A DNA stretch of 64,000 bases from Bacteroides rodentium JCM 16496 (GCF_000614125.1 NZ_BAKJ01000010.1:52089-116088); one strand, 5' to 3'. Positions 30,011-40,388 are shown, counted from the first letter of the stretch. The notes: generated by a model from the sequence alone, not told the origin. Numbers and translations: made by a program.

Positions 30011-31614
30011 TCACTTTTGAGACAAAGAACCGAGTTTTTTCACTTCTTCTTCAAAAAGATTACTATCAAGAATTGACGTCCTTTTCACTTTACTCTTATA
30101 ATTATAGATTGTTTGGACAGAGTAATGAAGAAATACGGCAATTTGTCCGACATCGGTAATTCCCAGTCGGATCAAAGCAAAGATACGCAATTCTGTATTT
30201 AACTGGTCTTTTTCCAACCGATACTGTTCGTCAGGTATCAGAAGAGAATTAAATTCCTCTACAAAATGAGGGTATAACTTTAGGAACGCTTTATCGAAAT
30301 TGGCATATAATCCTTCCAATTCCTTCTCAAAAGGACGGGAAGAAGATTTATACAATTCATCAACCTGCCCAGTTTTTATTTTCCGATTCACATTCTTCCT
30401 ATACTCATCAAGCTTGTTGATATAAATAGCACATTGATTCATAAAGTAACCGACGTACTTCTCCTTGATTAAATTCGCCTCATCCAAATTCTTATTCAAC
30501 AATATCAGCTCCTCATTCATTATATTAAGGTTCTTCTTAGCTCGCGATACTATTTTGGTCTGCTTGAAAGTAAAAAACAAAGTAATAGCAAGAGCTATCA
30601 CAAACAAACTGGTGAGAAGAATATAAAAACGCAGATTCTGTTTCTGTTTCTCCAATTTATATAAATAAGTATTTTCAATAATAGGATGAATACGGGCTAT
30701 TACCGTGTTTTTGAAACGGGAATTATAGAAAATGGCATCGTCCAATGCTACTTTTATATAATTATAAGCTCTATCAATGTCCCCTTCATGATAAAGGTTG
30801 ACTGCCAGAGTCAACAACGCTTCATTCTCTTTTACAGCCAACTTAGTATCTGCTATGGCAGCCAGCATTAGGAATTTTTCTTCCTCTTCTTTTTTTTCCG
30901 CCAACTTATACAGTCGAGCAAGCCCCATCGCCATCATCGCATATTCATGAGTCTCAGGTTTCTGTTTATCGTATATCTTATACAGAATTTGAAGAGCTTC
31001 ATCAAGTTTACCATCATACTGAAGTTTCACAGCCTTTTCTTTCAAATACTCATCCGATTGAGGTCCAAGATACCCATAACCGTATCCCTATATGCCTCCT
31101 TCAGTTGCACATATTCCTCCGAAAATCTGGCATCATCCGTATATTTAATAATATTCTCGTAATAGCGGATACGGTTCCAACAATATAAAGACTTTAAATT
31201 AACAGACAAATTATCACACTGAATCAATTTGAGAATATCATTCGCTTGTACAAAAAGCCCTGACAAACAATAAACAAAAGCTAACTGAAGCTTACTCTCT
31301 AATATATATTCCTGATTCCCCATTTGTTCAGCAATTCCTATATTCTCATGAATATATCGTTCTGCAGAGTCACAAACAAAAGTTTCATACTGGTGAATAA
31401 TCTCTATATTTAAGTGATACAGATTATTTAAAGTATTTTGTTCTGTCTTTTTCAGCTTCAATTCCTCTATCGTAGCCTTCTTTCTTTCAGTATATACAAG
31501 GCGGTCAGAAATTATTTTATCCAAAGCTTTTAATAGAGAGTCATTCTCATTGCGCGCACAAAGCTGCAACACAGAACTTATTATGAATAGTATAAAGCAA
31601 AGTGTGTATTTCAT
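30011..31614 (-). CDS. Membrane-anchored TPR/HTH regulator (DUF6377-like), one-base frame break
   Basis: Once one G is restored in a short C-run (plus strand 31073-31075), the gene encodes 534 residues. It has a signal peptide, a TPR-like helical periplasmic region, a transmembrane helix (FYILLTSLFVIALAITLFF), a cytoplasmic coiled coil, and a C-terminal domain ending in a predicted HTH (LGITDVGQIAVFLHYSVQTIYNYKSKVK). This matches the Bacteroidetes family I know as DUF6377, often found next to SusCD loci. It is probably a one-protein sensor and transcription factor for the PUL. The start at 31614 is an ATG; a TTG 12 bases upstream is unlikely. Confidence 0.72.
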
Positions 31615-32014
31615 ATATAAATACAATTCGTTGGCAGAATTAAATATTTAAAGATTTATGTTTAGAAATATTATGTGCATTTTTGATTTCTGGCAAATAA
31701 AAAGTAAACAAATTCTTAATTTACAATTGCCTTATGCAAAACTGATATGCAATATTCGCAAAATTCCTTAATATCTGCAAGCAAATGAAGGATAACTTAA
31801 TCAATGAACAAGGAAATATATACGCATAGGGGTTATTCCTATATTTTTCGGATCGGTTTGAATAATTTATGGTAGAACAAAGGAAGATAACTATATCAAA
31901 AACGCATCATCCGTTTCATGTGAATGGATGATGCGTTTATATCAAACAAGTAGAGTATTTTCTTTAGGCAAACTATGAGTTTGGCCCACATATACCATCT
32001 GTTTTTTCTGTGTC
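31615..32014. other. AT-rich intergenic region upstream of the regulator
   Basis: These 400 bases hold no convincing ORF. The left part should contain the promoter of the minus-strand regulator; only TTTATTTG, one mismatch from the -7 consensus, is visible near 31695. The right part holds the ddh terminator (31900-31938). Confidence 0.5.
31900..31938 (-). terminator. Intrinsic terminator of ddh
   Basis: AAACGCATCATCC and its complement form a perfect 13-bp stem with a 13-base loop. On the minus strand the stem is followed by five Ts. It lies 77 bases after the ddh stop. Confidence 0.8.
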
Positions 32015-32914
32015 TTATACCAAATGGCCGATCCACTCTTCTCGGTCGCCCGGCAGCAGGTCTATTACCGGAACTTCAACCATTGTATAGCAACCCGGCT
32101 GCTGACGCATAGCGGCACGCGCCACACATACCAGCACTTGTGCCGTGAGGGCAGGATTGTTGATACGCATGTTGAAGTCAAATAGCTGGTTCTGCGTCTT
32201 GCCGGACACACCCTTACGGGTCAAGTTTACCCCATGACCCATGTCGAGCAGTGCATCCACACTCGGAACCAATTTTACATGTGTTTCGTCATTCACGAAG
32301 TACGGGTCGGCTTTGATGGCTGCAGCCACCTTGTCAAATTCGTAACCATCCTTCAACTCGATGTACACCATACGACGGTGAATGCCGGTTCCTGTAGGAA
32401 TAGTCATGGAAAGGGCGGCTTTCACACCTTCGATGGCCTTTACAGCCACGGTGTGTCCCATGCTCATGCCAGGACCAAAATTAGTATAGGTAATGCCTTT
32501 CGGAGCAATGGCTTCCAGCATAGTGCGGACAATGGAGTCACTACCCGGGTCCCAGCCGGCAGAAATGATGGATACCGTATTATGCTTTTTAGCCTCTGCA
32601 TCCAGTGTGCGGCGCAAGGCAGTGATACCCGTATGAATATCGAAACTGTCCACAGTATGAATACCTAAAGCAAGGATCTCCTTTGCATACTCTTCCACTT
32701 TGCGGGTAGGCGTACAAAGGATAGCAACATCCACGTCTTTCAGTTCCTTGACATTCTTCACAACGGGATATGCACTCAGTTCCGCAGGACAGTTTTCAGC
32801 TCCGGCACGGCGTACTACACCGGCAATTTCGAAATCGGGAGCTGCTTGCAGGGCTTCGAGCACATAATGCCCGATATTACCATAGCCAACGATGGCTGCT
32901 CTTACTTTTTTCAT
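32015..32914 (-). CDS. ddh: meso-Diaminopimelate D-dehydrogenase
   Basis: Ddh makes meso-2,6-diaminopimelate from tetrahydrodipicolinate, ammonia and NADPH in one step, giving both lysine and the cross-linking residue of peptidoglycan. The 299-residue product has the N-terminal Rossmann motif VGYGNIGHYVLEAL, the segment ILCTPTR, and the substrate-binding SAGWDPGSDS and GPGMSMGHTVA blocks typical of the family. It stands alone, with its own terminator. Length is close to that of other Bacteroides Ddh proteins. Confidence 0.93.
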   Translation of the reverse strand: MKKVRAAIVGYGNIGHYVLEALQAAPDFEIAGVVRRAGAENCPAELSAYPVVKNVKELKDVDVAILCTPTRKVEEYAKEILALGIHTVDSFDIHTGITALRRTLDAEAKKHNTVSIISAGWDPGSDSIVRTMLEAIAPKGITYTNFGPGMSMGHTVAVKAIEGVKAALSMTIPTGTGIHRRMVYIELKDGYEFDKVAAAIKADPYFVNDETHVKLVPSVDALLDMGHGVNLTRKGVSGKTQNQLFDFNMRINNPALTAQVLVCVARAAMRQQPGCYTMVEVPVIDLLPGDREEWIGHLV

Positions 32915-32956
32915 TCTTTTTATGAATTTATTTATCAGTTTTCTACTTTATCAGCG

Positions 32957-32964
32957 CAAAAGTA
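32957..32964 (-). promoter_or_regulatory. Possible -7 element of ddh
   Basis: On the minus strand TACTTTTG matches TAnnTTTG, 43 bases before the ddh ATG. No clear TTTG -33 element is seen. Confidence 0.35.
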
Positions 32965-33109
32965 AGCATTTTAATTTATTATATCGGCAGAACTCCCTGC
33001 TGTTTCACACAGTTTTTCTTTTTTTAGTGAGTGAAAGTCCAATAATAATTCATACATTCGCAGATGATATGTACGCAAGGCGCATTTTGGGCCGACAAGT
33101 AAAAGAATT

Positions 33110-33710
33110 ATGATAGAATACATCAGAGGCGGAATTGCCGAACTAAGTCCGGCAACCGCAATAATAGACTGCAACGGACTGGGATACGGAGTCAATATTT
33201 CATTGAACACGTATGCCGCCATCCAGGGCAAAAAAGAATGCAAACTATATATATACGAAGCTATCCGTGAAGACGCCTATATCCTTTACGGATTCGCTGA
33301 CAAGCAGGAACGCGAACTATTCCTGTTGCTCATCTCCGTTTCAGGCATCGGCGGAAATACAGCCGCATGATTCTCTCGGCACTCTCGCCATCCGAACTGA
33401 TAAATGTCATCAGCACGGAAAACGCCGCTCTGCTGAAAACAGTCAAGGGTATCGGCTGAAAACAGCCCAACGGATAATTGTGGATTTAAAAGACAAAATC
33501 AAGACCGGCAGCGTTGCAGCCGGCAACGCAGGGACCATAGGTACACTGGTATCGGCAGCCAACGCACAAGTACAAGAAGAAGCCGTAGCTGCCCTTACCA
33601 TGCTGGGCTTTGCACAAGCCCCCTCACAAAAAGTAGTGCTTGCCATTTTGAAGGAAGAACCAAACGCACCGGTGGAACAAGTCATCAAATTGGCATTAAA
33701 AAGACTATAA
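33110..33710 (+). CDS. ruvA: Holliday junction helicase subunit RuvA, two one-base frame breaks
   Basis: RuvA tetramers bind Holliday junctions and load the RuvB motor. The N-terminal OB domain ([20 protein letters not shown]) and the first helix-hairpin-helix are in the first frame up to 33370. The second HhH (TVKGIG then [14 protein letters not shown]) and the C-terminal domain III follow in other frames. The breaks are a lost C at 33363-33364 and a lost C near 33456. Restoring both gives exactly 200 residues, the usual RuvA length. I treat it as a functional gene with sequence errors; a core repair gene is unlikely to be broken twice. Confidence 0.88.
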
Positions 33711-33733
33711 TATTTATCTAAAACAAACAAATC

Positions 33734-34726
33734 ATGACAACAATCAACATGCAATATTGGTTGGGAAGCAACGAACGCACCCACATACTGCCAACGGACA
33801 AATGGTACCTCGACTTCTCCGCAAGCACCCTGCCCCTCATCAAAGCCTCCCCACTATTCAACAAGGAAGACCTGCGCACCCAAATTGACGCAGCCATCTC
33901 CCTCGGCATATACTTTCAAGATGCCATTGCCCAAAGCGGAGGCTGGAAACTTTTCTCCAAAGCCTTTCAGGGAGTATACGGAACTTACCTGCCGTTCTAT
34001 CCGCTGACCAATGAGTACGTACCCGATGAAATCAATTGGGAAGACATTGCATTCGTTCTATGGACATTGAAAGCCCACTACGCCTTTGGTGGCAGAGATT
34101 ACACCTTGTTCAGCCCTTATGACAAGGACCTGCTTGCATTGAGCCAAAGCGCCTATGAACTGATGGATGCACGTTTCGAAGAAGCTCCCATCAGCGAGGG
34201 AGAATCTTCCTGCCTCTGGGTGATGGGACTTGATTTACTGGATATGCCCATTACTCCGCTGCCAGAAGTCACTCCGGAAACCAGACTGAGCAAAGATGCC
34301 GCCCGCTGTCTGGAATACAGCCGGGGGAAACCGTTGCTATACTTCACCGATTACAAGGAGCTTTGCACTTTCTTTGTCGATGTCTTGGGATGGGAAAACA
34401 AACGGTCCGCATTATTGCCCGACCTGGAATACAAAAAAGAGTTCGTGATTTATGCCAACGCCAAAGGTATGCTCGTAGCCCACAACGTGGCCGCCTATTT
34501 CTGTGAAGAACATAACCCGATGTACGATGCCAAACGTGCTGCCGCAGAGGGTTACAAGATGTTCTGCCAACCCGGAGAGTGTCCGTTCGACCTGCTGAAA
34601 TACGGAATGACCAAAGGAATTCTACCCGATGTGGAACTTCCCTTCCTAAAAGGAAAAGAAACACTGCATCAATATTGGGACTTTATAGCCCGCTACTACT
34701 TATGTGAATATTATGAAGGCGAGTAA
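33734..34726 (+). CDS. Bacteroidetes hypothetical protein (possibly DUF3843)
   Basis: The 330-residue protein has no signal peptide and no catalytic motif that I recognise. Sequence character (WYLDFSASTLPLIKAS, DEINWEDIAFVLWTLKAHYA, VYGTYLPFYPLTNEYVPDE) recalls the conserved Bacteroidales family DUF3843. The Glu/Asp-rich helical segments suggest a soluble cytoplasmic protein. It starts 23 bases after ruvA and is probably co-transcribed with it, which may hint at nucleic-acid metabolism, but that is only guilt by association. Confidence 0.6.
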   Translation: MTTINMQYWLGSNERTHILPTDKWYLDFSASTLPLIKASPLFNKEDLRTQIDAAISLGIYFQDAIAQSGGWKLFSKAFQGVYGTYLPFYPLTNEYVPDEINWEDIAFVLWTLKAHYAFGGRDYTLFSPYDKDLLALSQSAYELMDARFEEAPISEGESSCLWVMGLDLLDMPITPLPEVTPETRLSKDAARCLEYSRGKPLLYFTDYKELCTFFVDVLGWENKRSALLPDLEYKKEFVIYANAKGMLVAHNVAAYFCEEHNPMYDAKRAAAEGYKMFCQPGECPFDLLKYGMTKGILPDVELPFLKGKETLHQYWDFIARYYLCEYYEGE

Positions 34727-34838
34727 CCATTCCGGCATAAAGCCCAAACGGAGCAACAAGGCCAAGCCAACCGGAAAACGGATTGGCAAATCCAAACCTT
34801 CGAAAGCGAATAATCAGCTTAACAGGAGGGTGAAATGA
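34713..34838 (+). CDS. Small, very basic 41-residue ORF
   Basis: An ATG at 34713 opens a 41-residue frame that overlaps the end of the preceding gene by 14 bases. Its product is almost entirely Lys, Arg, Ser, Asn, Pro and Gly, like short histone-like or ribosome-associated basic peptides. It ends 10 bases before the convergent M24 peptidase stop. No obvious Shine-Dalgarno sequence is needed in Bacteroides. It could be a real coupled microprotein or chance coding in an A-rich tail; I cannot decide. Confidence 0.35.
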   Translation: MKASNHSGIKPKRSNKAKPTGKRIGKSKPSKANNQLNRRVK

Positions 34839-34848
34839 TGGGAAATTT

Positions 34849-36012
34849 TCAAAGTTCCACAATCTCTTCCTTACACAACGTCAGTTTCTCTACTCCTTCC
34901 GCTGTTACAGCCCAAGAATTCTCGATGCCGACAGGACCAATGCCCGGCAAAACAATTTTCGGCTCCAATGCAAAGATCATGCCCGGCTCCAGTTCCTGCT
35001 TCATACGCGGAGCCAATACCGGCATTTCATTGATTTCCAAGCCAATGCCATGACCGATAAACTTGGCCTTTTGAGTGGCTCCCATAAAGTTGCCGGCAAA
35101 GCCTGCTTTGGTGACAATATCGATAGCGAGGTTGTAAAGGTCCTCACAAACAGTACCCGGTTTCGCTTTATCTACAACAGCCTCTTGTATGTCCAGGCAA
35201 ACCTGATGGGCAACATATGCCTTTTCCGGCAACTTTCCGATAGAGAATACACGGCTCATGTCGCCCATATAGCCATAGAAATTGCCTCCCATATCGACCA
35301 TAAAGCTCTGGCCGGGCTGCAACAGTGCACCGTTCACACTGATAGGCAGTGACGGGTCAAGTCCTTCGCCTCCCAGAGCAAAATCATAGGGGGCAGGCGC
35401 AGTGGCATTGTCTCCTGCCAGCAGACTTCCCATAAAAATCTCCATACTTTGTCCGAAGGTACGGAAAATACCCAGACAACCTTCCAGACGCATCAGGCGC
35501 TCTATTTCGATGGATAACTGGCGGTCTGTCATTCCCGGCCTATAAACCGAGGGTATTTGTTCGTAAGCCTTGGCATGTGCAATGCCGGAACGACGGAACA
35601 TCTCAATCTCTATTTCAGTCTTGACGCTTCGGGCCTTCCGGATAAGTGCCGTACCACAAGGAAGCACCTCCGTTTCGGGGAAACACGCTGCCAAACGGTT
35701 ATATTCCGTAAAAGACAACTCATCCCCCTCCAGCATCAACCTGGCAGGCATAGGCAACCCGCATTCCTTCAGCAAGTCGGGCAGTTGTTCCGGTTTACGG
35801 ATAGGATGGATATGTTCCCCTTCGATATTGTTGGGACGTTTGATGAATAAACGGGCGGGAGCATTCAACGGCAGATACAAGTAACCGCTGACGACACGTC
35901 CGTACGTATAGATTAAGTTTACATTGCAAGCGATAAGAGCGGCATCAATTTCTTGTTGAGCCATGAGAGAGCGTATTTTATCACGTCTCAGTTTCAGTTC
36001 CGGTAGTAACAT
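34849..36012 (-). CDS. M24-family aminopeptidase (Xaa-Pro aminopeptidase-like)
   Basis: The 387-residue enzyme, from the ATG at 36012 rather than the TTG at 36042, has a creatinase-like N-terminal domain and a pita-bread catalytic domain. All five metal ligands are visible: Asp in MVDMGG, Asp in MGDMSR, His in FIGHGIGLE, Glu in FALEPK and Glu in GIENSW. Such enzymes remove N-terminal residues ahead of proline in the cytoplasm. The gene stands alone between convergent and divergent neighbours. The exact substrate (Xaa-Pro peptide or another) is not certain. Confidence 0.87.
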   Translation of the reverse strand: MLLPELKLRRDKIRSLMAQQEIDAALIACNVNLIYTYGRVVSGYLYLPLNAPARLFIKRPNNIEGEHIHPIRKPEQLPDLLKECGLPMPARLMLEGDELSFTEYNRLAACFPETEVLPCGTALIRKARSVKTEIEIEMFRRSGIAHAKAYEQIPSVYRPGMTDRQLSIEIERLMRLEGCLGIFRTFGQSMEIFMGSLLAGDNATAPAPYDFALGGEGLDPSLPISVNGALLQPGQSFMVDMGGNFYGYMGDMSRVFSIGKLPEKAYVAHQVCLDIQEAVVDKAKPGTVCEDLYNLAIDIVTKAGFAGNFMGATQKAKFIGHGIGLEINEMPVLAPRMKQELEPGMIFALEPKIVLPGIGPVGIENSWAVTAEGVEKLTLCKEEIVEL

Positions 36013-36073
36013 CTCTTTGTTATTTATGATTTCGAGATGCAAAGATACAACTTTTTAATTGAGAATAAAAAAA

Positions 36074-36109
36074 GTACCGCCCCATACCTTCACAGGCGTA
36101 GGGCAGCAC
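36074..36109 (-). terminator. Probable terminator of gdhA
   Basis: An imperfect inverted repeat (GTACCGCCCCATAC against GTAGGGCAGCAC) lies 40 bases after the gdhA stop. On the minus strand it is followed by seven Ts. Confidence 0.5.
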
Positions 36110-36148
36110 AAACCACAAATACAAATACAACTAAACAAAGTTTCTCTC

Positions 36149-37485
36149 TTAGATAATTCCCTGACCCATCATGGCATGAGCCACCTTCATGAAGCCGGCG
36201 ATATTCGCTCCCTTCACGTAGTTGATGTAGCCATCGGGTTCTGTCCCATATTTTACGCATTGAGCATGAATTCCGTGCATGATAGCGTGGAGTTTTTCGT
36301 CCACTTCGGCTGCACTCCAGCTGAGATGCATGGCGTTCTGCGACATTTCCAGTCCGCTGGTAGCCACACCACCTGCATTGACAGCCTTGCCCGGTGCATA
36401 CATAATCTTATTTTCAATGAAAAGGTCGATAGCTTCGGGTGTACATCCCATATTGGAGATTTCGCCTACACATGTCACCTTGTTGTCAATGAGGTGTTGT
36501 GCATCTTCGCCGTTCAGCTCGTTCTGGGTAGCACAAGGCAGAGCGATGTCCGCTTTCACTTCCCAAGGGCGTTTGCCTGCCACGAAAGTAGAGCCGGGGA
36601 ATTCGTCGGCATACGGTGCCACGATATCGTTGCCCGATGACCGGAGTTCCAACATATAATCTATCTTTTCGCCACTGATACCGTTCGGGTCGTAGATGTA
36701 ACCGTCGGGACCGGAGATGGTAATAACCTTGGCACCCAGTTCGGTAGCCTTGGTAGCAGCACCCCAAGCCACGTTTCCGAAACCGGAGATGGCCACGGTC
36801 TTGCCCTTGATGTCAATGCCTTTTGTCTGCAACATTTGGTTTACGAAATACAAGCCACCGAATCCTGTTGCTTCGGGACGAATCAGCGAACCGCCAAATT
36901 CCAGTCCTTTACCGGTAAATGTGCCCGTAAATTCACGAGTCAGTTTCTTATACATACCGAACATATAGCCCACTTCGCGACCGCCTACACCGATATCACC
37001 GGCAGGAACATCCATATCCGGGCCGAGGTGACGCCACAATTCCAACATAAAAGCTTGGCAGAAACGCATGATTTCAGCATCGCTCTTTCCGCGCGGAGAG
37101 AAGTCGGAACCACCCTTACCGCCACCCATAGGCAATGTAGTCAAGGCATTCTTGAAAGTCTGCTCAAAGCCCAGGAACTTGAGGATAGAAAGATTTACGG
37201 AAGCATGGAAGCGAATACCGCCTTTGTACGGGCCAATGGCATTGTTGAACTGCACACGATAGCGAGATTCGTCTGAACTTCCCCCTTATCATCCACCCAC
37301 GTTACGCGGAAAGTAAAGATACGGTCGGGTTCAACCAAACGTTCTATAATTTTCGCTTTCTCGAACTCAGGATGTTGGTTATAGATATCTTCGATGGAAA
37401 GAAGAACTTCCTTTACGGCTTGAAGATATTCAGACTCGCCGGGGTGCTTTGCCTCTAAAGAGGCCATGATACGTTCGATATTCAT
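36149..37485 (-). CDS. gdhA: Glutamate dehydrogenase (hexameric type), one-base frame break
   Basis: This enzyme interconverts 2-oxoglutarate plus ammonia and glutamate. The N-terminal 70 residues are in one frame (from 37485), the rest in another. One lost base near 37263 (QTN then RVQFNNAIGPYKGGIRFH) joins them into 445 residues, the standard length. The catalytic-Lys region (PMGGGKGGSDF) and the nucleotide-binding motif (SGFGNVAWGAATKA) are present. The cofactor preference (NADH or NADPH) cannot be set safely. It has its own promoter and terminator. Confidence 0.92.
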
Positions 37486-37557
37486 AATATTACGTTTTAA
37501 AGGTTATTACCTTGTTGACTTCGTGCTATTCAAACAAAATGTCAATGAATAACACCG

Positions 37558-37589
37558 CAAATATAGGAAAACTTTTCAAAACAGCTAAA
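37558..37589 (-). promoter_or_regulatory. gdhA promoter (TTTA-N20-TATATTTG)
   Basis: On the minus strand TTTA at 37586-37589 is followed after exactly 20 bases by TATATTTG at 37558-37565. This matches the Bacteroides consensus with one mismatch in the -33 box. Confidence 0.6.
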
Positions 37590-37907
37590 CTTTACGGTTA
37601 TATTTTGATTAAAGAATGATAAAATGTCAAATTCCCCGGTATTCTTTCCTCATCCCAAAGTGTTCCATTCTTCCGTTTTCCAGCCAACAATTCGCTATAA
37701 CGGTATAAAAATAGAAAAAATAGAAAAAGAAAACAAACAAAATGACAATAATGTCATAATTCCGGGTTTAAAAAACACCTTCCGAGGTTCACCTTCCATC
37801 AAATTTCGCTGCTTCGGATAGTTTTTAGAGCTTTTATGGCAGTTTTCAAACCTTATTCTGACTAATAATGGCTAACATTGCAACCTAAACCAAAGGTTAA
37901 CATCCAC
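37590..37907. other. Intergenic region upstream of GH9, with a dyad
   Basis: These 318 bases separate divergent gdhA and GH9. A dyad ATGACA-N4-TGTCAT lies at 37742-37757 within an A-rich stretch and looks like an operator. I see no convincing -33/-7 pair for GH9 and no small gene. Confidence 0.4.
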
Positions 37908-40388
37908 ATGAGAAAGACACTATTATTCTTATATCTTCTGTCCGCCGGTAGCATTGCCGCATACGGGCAAACCCGCCTGACCCAAGACCCCGAACTGGAA
38001 CGACAGCTCCATGAAAGCGGACTGGTACACCAACCCCTACCCCTAAACATCGAGCACTCTTTCGAAGCCAACGGATGGAAAAAGGAGGTCCTGCAAAGCA
38101 CCCCTCTCACCCGCTCGGCAGGTATAGAGGGATGGAGTCATTCCGGCGCAGGAAGCATGTCCTTCAGTACGGAAAAGACCGTTTCCGGCAAAGGCAGCAT
38201 CAAACTGCAATTCCCTACATTCACCGGAAAAAGAGCGATCGGCTCTCCTTCCGACCCCGACTATGCCACCTATGGAAACAGCGGTGTCACTTATCATCTG
38301 GACGGTGCCAACCTGGAAAAATACAACCGCATTGTATTTTCCATCTACCCCGACTGCGACGGGGCACGTATCGTCAACATGAACCTCACATTCCATAATG
38401 CAGCTACTCCTGCCAAGAAAGGGTACAATCCACCTTCGGGTTCGCATCTTATCAACCTTGTCAACAAGAAGTGGAACCAATGTTTCCTCGAAATAGACGA
38501 GTATCAGCGCGATAAAGTAATGTCCATAAGCTTCAGTACAGCCCTCAAAGGCAAGGACCGGACAACGGGAGATTCGGCAACCTACTACTTAGACAACCTC
38601 CAGTTGCAGACAGTGAAAGCCCCCGAGAAAGTCAGCGGATGGATACCCGCCGATGGAAAAATCTCCTATTCGACAACCGGCTATGCCGTCAACCACCCTA
38701 AAACCGCCCTTATCAACACAAGCGTCACCATAAATGCCGGTAAACGCTTCCAACTGCTTACCACGGACGGAAAAGTGGCTTACGAAGGAGACATCCGGGA
38801 AGAGACAACCACCCTCGGACGATTCGGCCTCATCGACTTCACCTCCTTCGACCATCCCGGAGAGTATCGGCTGAAAGCCGGCAATTCATTGACCCCTACC
38901 TTTCGGATTGGAGAACGGCTTTGGGAAGATTCACAATGGAAAGTGCTGAATTTCATCTTTTGCCAACGCTGCGGGCATCCGGTTTCCGGCAAGCATGCCT
39001 CCTGCCACGCAGACCTGATGTCCCGGCATGACGGACGCAGTATCTCCTACTCCGGTGGATGGCACGATGCGGGCGACTTGTCCCAGCAGACCCTGCAGAC
39101 GGGAGATGTGGCTTTTGCCTTACTCGAAGCCTACAATAAACAAAGAAACACCAACCCCGCCCTCGCCGCCCGCCTGCGTGAAGAAGCGGAATGGGGAGTG
39201 GAGTTTATGCTAAAGAACCGCTACGGCGATGGTTACCGCGCCAGCAGCATGGGATTGCTTATCTGGCAAGACGGTGTGTTCAATACATTGGACGACATAT
39301 CTTCCGTACGCGTGCAGAACATGGCATTCGACAATTTTCTCTATGCCGGATATGAGGCGTATGCCTCCATGACGCTGGACAACGACCCGATGCAACAGGA
39401 ATATCTTCTGCGCGTGGCCGAAGAAGATTTCGCTTTTGCCATGGAGAAATTCAAGAAAGACGGTTTCGACCAGTTCGTCCAGCCTTACGAACACAGTTAC
39501 AACACTTCGAAAAGTCAGTATATGGCTACCATCTCCTGGTCGGCAAGCCAATTATACAAGCTGACCGGAAAACCTTCTTATGCGGACATCGCCGCCGAAT
39601 ACATCCGCTACACCCTCGACTGCCAGCGCACGGAACCGCTGAAAGACAAAGACGGGACACGCGGATTCTTCTACCGGGACAAATCCCGCAAATCCATCGT
39701 ACATTACATACACCAGTCGCGCGAGCAGGTCTATATGCAGGCCATGGTGATGCTTTGCGAAACCCAGAAGGAGCACCCCGACTACCCTAAATGGGTGAAT
39801 TCCATACAACTATATGGAGACTATCTGAAAGGAATGATGAAGTATACCCATCCCTACGGCATGATTCCAAGCGGTGTTTACCATGCAGAGGAATATAAGG
39901 ATACCACCAACTTCTACGCCCTCCATCTGTTTCCGCCTGCCAATGCCAAGGAACTGTACACAGAGCAAATTAAACGAGGAGTACAACTGGACAAGGAGCA
40001 CTACATGAAACGCTTCCCCGTGTGGTTCAACATCTTCAACGGCAACACCGCCATCCATCTTTCCAACGGAAAGTCCGCCGCCATCTGCGGAAACTTCCTG
40101 AAGGACAAGGAACTGCTCGACATCGGTCTGGAACAGTTGTACTGGACCGTAGGCAAGAATCCTTTCGGACAATCCTTGATTTATGGAGAAGGACACAACT
40201 ATCCGCAACTGAACACCTTCTCTTCGGGCGAAATGACAGGAGAGATGCCCGTCGGTATCCGTACCCTGGGCAACGACGATGTCCCCTATTGGCCGCAAAC
40301 CAACAATGCCTGTTATAAAGAGGTATGGGTTACCTCGGCAGGCAAATGGCTGTCTCTGATTGCGGAACTTACAACTATCGGCAATTGA
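37908..40388 (+). CDS. GH9 endoglucanase-like enzyme, secreted
   Basis: The 826-residue protein from the ATG at 37908 has a signal peptide (cut near AAYGQ), then about 200 residues of beta-sandwich that may bind carbohydrate, then an Ig-like domain (CelD type), and the GH9 (alpha/alpha)6 barrel. The catalytic base motif SGGWHDAGDLS lies near residue 380, and a candidate acid Glu lies in ACYKEVWVTSAGKWLS at the very C-terminus. GH9 enzymes cut beta-1,4-glucan and related polymers. The N-terminal 200 residues are unusual in length. A ThuA-domain gene follows by 52 bases. Confidence 0.88.
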   Translation: MRKTLLFLYLLSAGSIAAYGQTRLTQDPELERQLHESGLVHQPLPLNIEHSFEANGWKKEVLQSTPLTRSAGIEGWSHSGAGSMSFSTEKTVSGKGSIKLQFPTFTGKRAIGSPSDPDYATYGNSGVTYHLDGANLEKYNRIVFSIYPDCDGARIVNMNLTFHNAATPAKKGYNPPSGSHLINLVNKKWNQCFLEIDEYQRDKVMSISFSTALKGKDRTTGDSATYYLDNLQLQTVKAPEKVSGWIPADGKISYSTTGYAVNHPKTALINTSVTINAGKRFQLLTTDGKVAYEGDIREETTTLGRFGLIDFTSFDHPGEYRLKAGNSLTPTFRIGERLWEDSQWKVLNFIFCQRCGHPVSGKHASCHADLMSRHDGRSISYSGGWHDAGDLSQQTLQTGDVAFALLEAYNKQRNTNPALAARLREEAEWGVEFMLKNRYGDGYRASSMGLLIWQDGVFNTLDDISSVRVQNMAFDNFLYAGYEAYASMTLDNDPMQQEYLLRVAEEDFAFAMEKFKKDGFDQFVQPYEHSYNTSKSQYMATISWSASQLYKLTGKPSYADIAAEYIRYTLDCQRTEPLKDKDGTRGFFYRDKSRKSIVHYIHQSREQVYMQAMVMLCETQKEHPDYPKWVNSIQLYGDYLKGMMKYTHPYGMIPSGVYHAEEYKDTTNFYALHLFPPANAKELYTEQIKRGVQLDKEHYMKRFPVWFNIFNGNTAIHLSNGKSAAICGNFLKDKELLDIGLEQLYWTVGKNPFGQSLIYGEGHNYPQLNTFSSGEMTGEMPVGIRTLGNDDVPYWPQTNNACYKEVWVTSAGKWLSLIAELTTIGN

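Noticed and set aside
33110..33710. Programmed frameshifting in ruvA
   Set aside because: Two separate breaks need the same kind of base loss, no slippery site is present, and ruvA is not known for frameshifting.
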